DNA of 64,000 nt, taken from the NCBI RefSeq assembly GCF_000687475.1, contig NC_057316.1:1364001-1428000 (forward strand), read 5' to 3'. The first letter of the stretch is position 1; every line of letters starts with the position of its first letter. Shown piece after piece: positions 60,014 through 64,000 of the stretch. Made by a program: the position numbers and the translations under genes. The DNA comes from Ustilaginoidea virens (taxonomy: Eukaryota > Ascomycota > Sordariomycetes > Hypocreales > Clavicipitaceae). Under the pieces are notes generated by a model that was given only the letters and a program-made list of their open reading frames with translations, searched no databases and had not been told where the DNA came from.

Positions 60014-61168
60014 TTGTGCCGATGTCTCCCCATTTAAGGTGCTTTTTATGTTATTATGGCAGCCGAAATTTGCTCTTACTTCATTCGCACTTTGTTGAAC
60101 CCTGAAAGGCCGTATTTATGCAGGGTCGGGTTAGCAAGCACCCTATCTCGTGTATCAAGCACTCAACCTGTGGCAGAAGTGGCTAGCGACAGCGATTACC
60201 GGCGGCCCCTGGTGGTTTTTATGATATACTAGGTAGTATTTGTCTGAAAAGTGCTCGCTACGCGAGACCATGACATAGACTACAACAGATAAGTTAATTA
60301 AAGCTGATCATGAACTAATTTCCTCTTCTCCATCATTATGCGCCATTTTATTTGGCGTTTTTTCCGGCTGTGAAATCAGCTTCAATTTAATATGTACGGC
60401 AATGATTTTAAAAATCGCGATATGCAAGCCTCAAGGGCGGACTATCTTAAATATTGTTTAGGATCAGTGGAGTTTCCGACGGCGGAATCTGGGTACCTCT
60501 AGCCGTAGGTTGGGTGCTTAATACACCAGGTCACGTGGTTATTAACTCGACCCATTGTGGTGGTGTATTTACAGTTCGCCCACGCGAGAAGTAGTAAATA
60601 CAATCCGTCCATCGACATTTAGTATCCCGTAAACAAGGACCATGGATGTATTAAATCAGTATTATCGAGTCAGCGTGTTTACTAATCGGCGCATTCATAG
60701 TTAGCTGTATAAAGGAAAATTGAATCTTATTAGAGTTATGAGCTAGTTTCGTTAGTCTCAGCTATATCCATGCGTTAGCCGCATTTATGCTATTAGATCA
60801 TAACATCTCCTTTTACTAACTCATATGCCTGCGTATCCTATTACGCGGCCCTTGCCTGTATAACCCGCCCTGTGCGATAGTATCAACCCATACTGATAGA
60901 TACATAGGAGGTACTTGATTAGGCGAAATTTCTTATATATCACACGAAGACTTATTATTGAAGACCCACCTGCTCTATTACATAATCCAAATCGGGTCTA
61001 TTAGCTAAGGCTCCGTACCTTTGCTGTAAGGTTCATTATGCTATCTGATAAGATAACGGAAAAAAAAGTAATCGACATACTCTGTAGAAGAACGAACTTA
61101 TTACTATCCAAGCTAAGCTCAAAAGACGTTTCACAACACTGTCACTTAAAGCTTAATTAGCCATCAAT
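60014..61168. other. Intergenic region upstream of ERB1
   Basis: 1.15 kb with no supported gene or RNA on either strand. A CACGTG E-box lies at 60532-60537. The region just upstream of 61169 should hold the ERB1 promoter; no clear TATA box. Confidence 0.6.
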
Positions 61169-63475
61169 ATGCCTTCGTCCACTAAAGAAAGCCGCAAGAG
61201 AAAGGATTCCGTGGTTGACTCATGCTCCGACAATGACTTCGACGGAAGCATGCTAGAAGGGGTGCTGTCACGGAGTGAGGACGGAAGCAGTGAGTCCGAC
61301 GACCCTGCATTCGACAGCGACGAGAGTATGGATGACTCTGCGAGCAACGAAGATAAGGATACGACTGGTTTTTACGACAAGCTACCTCTCAGTGCAAAGG
61401 CTGGCCCTAAGATGGGCGTAGATTCTCGGCTATCGTATCGTACGGTCACCGATGCCAACGGTGGTGAACGATATGAATATGCTGAAATCGATCCCGTCTA
61501 CGATAGTGATGATACAGACGCTCAGGGCCAAACTAACACCATCGGGAATATCCCTCTTTCTTTCTATGATTCATATCCCCATATTGGTTATGATATTAAC
61601 GGCAAGAAGATCATGCGACCAGCGACTGGAGAAGCCCTTGATGCTCTTCTTGATAGCATTGAGCTGCCAAAAGGGTGGACTGGCTTGCTGGACCCAGAGA
61701 CAGGCAAACCGTTGAACCTTAACCATGAAGAACTGGAATTGCTTCGTCGACTTCAAATGGGGGAGGTCCCTGAAGCAAGTTATGATCCATACCCGGTACG
61801 TTCCTGAAGTTTACATGTGAATTTTTTTTTATCTAAATTAATTGTATAGGATATGGTCCCATATTTTACTGGTGCCGAGGAACGAATGCCACTTAGTGCT
61901 GCACCTGAGCCAAAGAGGCGATTTGTGCCATCCAAATATGAAGCCAAGAGAGTTGCCCAGCTCGTCCGAGCTATCAAGGAGGGTCGTATCCTACCATACA
62001 AGCCCACAGAAGAAATGGACGAAGTACAGCATAAAGAAAAATATTACGACATATGGACCAACGAAGAATATAAGGAACCACATGTTATGAATATACCAGC
62101 ACCGAAATTGGCACCTCCGGGCTACGATCTGAGTTACAATCCCCCGCCAGAGTTCTTGCCTACAGCAGAGGAAAGGATATCTTGGGAGGAAACCGATCCC
62201 GAGGATCGGGAGAAGGAATACCTCCCATTTCAATTTGATTCCTTACGAAAGGTTCCCGGCTACGACCAGTTAGTCAAAGAACGGTTCGAACGTTGCCTGG
62301 ACCTATATCTAGCCCCCCGGGTTCGAAAAAATAGGCTCAACATTGATCCTAATTCCCTACTACCGCAACTCCCGCGTCCCGAGGAACTGAAGCCTTTTCC
62401 GACTTTGTGTCAGACCATCTTCAGAGGCCACGTAGGACGCGTACGATCTGTGGCGTTTAGTCCGGATGGAGAATGGATTGCGTCTGGGGGAGACGACGGG
62501 TGTGTGAGAGTGTGGGCAGTCAATGGTCACCAAGGATGGATGGTGAGGCTCAGTGCCGATGAAGCTGTCAATACTATCAGATGGCGACCCAACAAAGAGA
62601 CATTCGTCCTCGCAGCTGTTACTGGAGAGGACCTGTTCTTCATGGTGCCCCCACTCTGTAATGATGCCGTAGATAAGGCGAGTCGAGCTGTTCTTGATGC
62701 TGGATTTGGATGCGCATCAAACTCTACTCATCACGCCTCGGCTGGTGATAGTACAGCCAGGGAAACGTCGGCGAAGTGGTCAAGACCTGGATCTAAGCTT
62801 GAGGACTTGGGTGTCCTGCTAAAAGCTACCGTCAAATCTACCATCAAGTCAATGCAATGGCATAGGCGCGGCGATTTTTTCTGTACAGTGTCTCCAACGG
62901 GACAGCGAAGTTCCGTCATCATTCATACGCTCTCTCGGCACTTGAGCCAAATACCCTTTCGCCGACTTCATGGCCTGGCACAATCAGCTCATTTTCATCC
63001 GTCTCGACCGCTTTTCTTCGTCACCACACAGCGAATGATACGGTGCTACGACCTGCAAAGACAAGAACTCGTGAAAGTCCTCCAACCAGGGGCGCGATGG
63101 ATATCATCCTTCGATATTCACTCTGGCGGAGATAATCTTATTGTGGGATCTTATGACCGCCGCTTGCTGTGGCATGATTTAGATCTCTCCGACAGACCAT
63201 ACAAGACCATGAGGTTCCACTCCGAGGCTATTCGGGCCGTCAAGTATCATAGAGGACTCCCGCTTTTCGCTGACGCCAGCGACGACGGCTCCTTGCAGAT
63301 ATTTCACGGTAAGGTGGTTAATGACCTGATGGAAAACGCCACTATTGTACCAGTGAAAATGTTGAGGGGACACTCTGTCATTAACAGGCTAGGTGTTATG
63401 GATGTCGACTGGCATCCTCGACACCCATGGTGCGTAAGTGCTGGAGCTGATGGAACTTGTAGGCTATGGACTTAA
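61169..63475 (+). CDS. ERB1: Ribosome biogenesis protein ERB1 (BOP1 homologue)
   Basis: Component of the nucleolar Nop7-Erb1-Ytm1 (PeBoW) complex needed for 27S pre-rRNA processing and 60S subunit assembly. Two exons, 61169-61795 and 61850-63475, with a 54-nt phase-0 intron (gtacgt...tag) joining SYDPYP to DMVPYFTG; 750 aa, matching human BOP1 (746) and near yeast Erb1 (807). Seen: an acidic Ser/Asp-rich N-terminus (about residues 20-75); the BOP1NT domain (about 85-390), with [35 protein letters not shown] and [18 protein letters not shown]; then WD40 repeats from residue 400 ([19 protein letters not shown]) to the end ([10 protein letters not shown]). Intact and free of RIP-type damage. The start is the first ATG of the open frame. 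Neighbours give no functional link. Confidence 0.95.
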
Positions 63476-63844
63476 GGGTAGCTACACATGTTGGCTGGGG
63501 CTTTGATCCAAAGGGCGTTTTTTCAATCACTTATGGGTTTTGGTGATAATCACAGTTGACCTATTTAGTTACATCGAGCGATTCCAGCCAGTGTGAGTGT
63601 TCGGATAGTTAACTGTAATTGCTGTCGCTGATTTTGACGACGGCGTCTTGGTTTCTTGGAAAAATGTCTCCTTAAAGACTTGCTTGACGGTAGCTTGTTC
63701 GCAACAATATTTAGGAGTCGGCTTCTGTCAAATCCGTAGGTAACTATTTCGAATCGGACCAAAAAATTCAAGAATTTCGAAACTGTCATACTCCCCCCCC
63801 TAGAAGGAGGCGACACCATACTACACTGGGCAGCAGTAGCCAAC
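63476..63844. other. Region downstream of ERB1
   Basis: About 370 bp, probably the convergent 3' untranslated regions of ERB1 and of the next gene on minus. A 92-codon minus frame (63565-63843) is basic, low-complexity and unlike a known protein. A short C-run lies at 63,792. Confidence 0.5.
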
Positions 63845-64000
63845 CTACAACTCTTTTCTCACATTCCGACCTTCTTGTGTCGCAACTTCGCTTCCAAGTC
63901 TCAGTTGGTCAATTGCCCACCTCCACCCTTGTGCTGCCGCAGCCCCCAAGCGCGCAAACACGGTCCCTGTTGGTGACGACGTTCCATACTTGAAGTACGT
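63845..64000 (-). CDS. C-terminal fragment of an unrecognised protein
   Basis: The minus strand is open for 51 codons from the window edge to a TAG at 63845-63847. It reads TYFKYGTSSPTGTVFARLGA, then AAAQGWRWAIDQL and a charged end (EGRNVRKEL). The balanced composition with aromatic and charged residues, and the position converging on ERB1, suggest the 3' exon of a real gene entering from the right. I do not recognise the family. The plus strand is also partly open here but lacks an ATG. Confidence 0.4.
   Translation of the reverse strand, partial: TYFKYGTSSPTGTVFARLGAAAAQGWRWAIDQLRLGSEVATQEGRNVRKEL

Noticed and set aside
63565..63843. 92-codon minus frame
   Set aside because: Arg/Gln-rich low-complexity reading of the ERB1 downstream region, directly after the stop of the likelier minus-strand gene.

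Overview
The window looks like filamentous ascomycete (Pezizomycotina) DNA with two sharply different compartments. Positions 1 to about 54,845 are AT-rich, TpA-rich, nearly free of long open frames and made almost wholly of dead retrotransposons, the pattern left by repeat-induced point mutation (RIP). Positions about 54,850 to 64,000 are ordinary gene-dense DNA with short 54-64 nt introns. The class within Pezizomycotina is not resolved.

The transposon tract can be taken apart layer by layer from target-site duplications (TSDs). The main family is a Tad1-like LINE: ORF1 with CCHC knuckles, then endonuclease/reverse transcriptase (RT) ORF2, then a long region whose coding signal is on the opposite strand, then a (TAA)n 3' tail. 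Four insertions have 15-bp TSDs. LINE copies are delta (+, 1-4657), epsilon (-, 161-1755), gamma (+, 4658-6460), alpha (-, 7291-32845 in three pieces), beta (+, 8146-15108), zeta (-, 34532-42685), eta (-, 42701-46475) and theta (-, about 54406-54845). Ty3/gypsy copies are gypsy-2 (6461-7290 plus 32861-34531), gypsy-3 (46476-46781) and the structurally complete gypsy-4 (46794-54405, 244-bp LTRs, TSD tttct). Two Ty1/copia elements are nested: A (16283-29042), with B (16909-24497) inside its left LTR; two solo LTRs of the A type lie in zeta. A 576-bp miniature LTR element (10151-10726) sits in beta. The inferred nesting is theta > gypsy-3 > eta > gypsy-2 > {gamma > delta > epsilon; alpha > beta > mini-LTR; alpha > copia A > copia B; zeta > solo LTRs}, up to seven levels. 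Gypsy-4 is a separate insertion beside gypsy-3.

Three priming systems can be read. The copia elements carry a site complementary to the anticodon arm of tRNA-Met (half-tRNA priming). The gypsy elements carry a site complementary to 11 nt of their own LTR (Tf1-type self-priming), with a matched double change in one copy. The miniature element also looks self-primed and carries a pol III B-box/tRNA-half sequence.

The gene block holds COG8 (Golgi tethering complex), PFD1 (prefoldin subunit 1), an ascomycete coiled-coil protein with a conserved C-terminal domain, and ERB1 (60S ribosome biogenesis), all on +. The 3' end of an unrecognised gene enters from the right edge on -. These are housekeeping genes with no evident joint pathway. 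The LINE theta remnant stops about 430-560 bp upstream of COG8.
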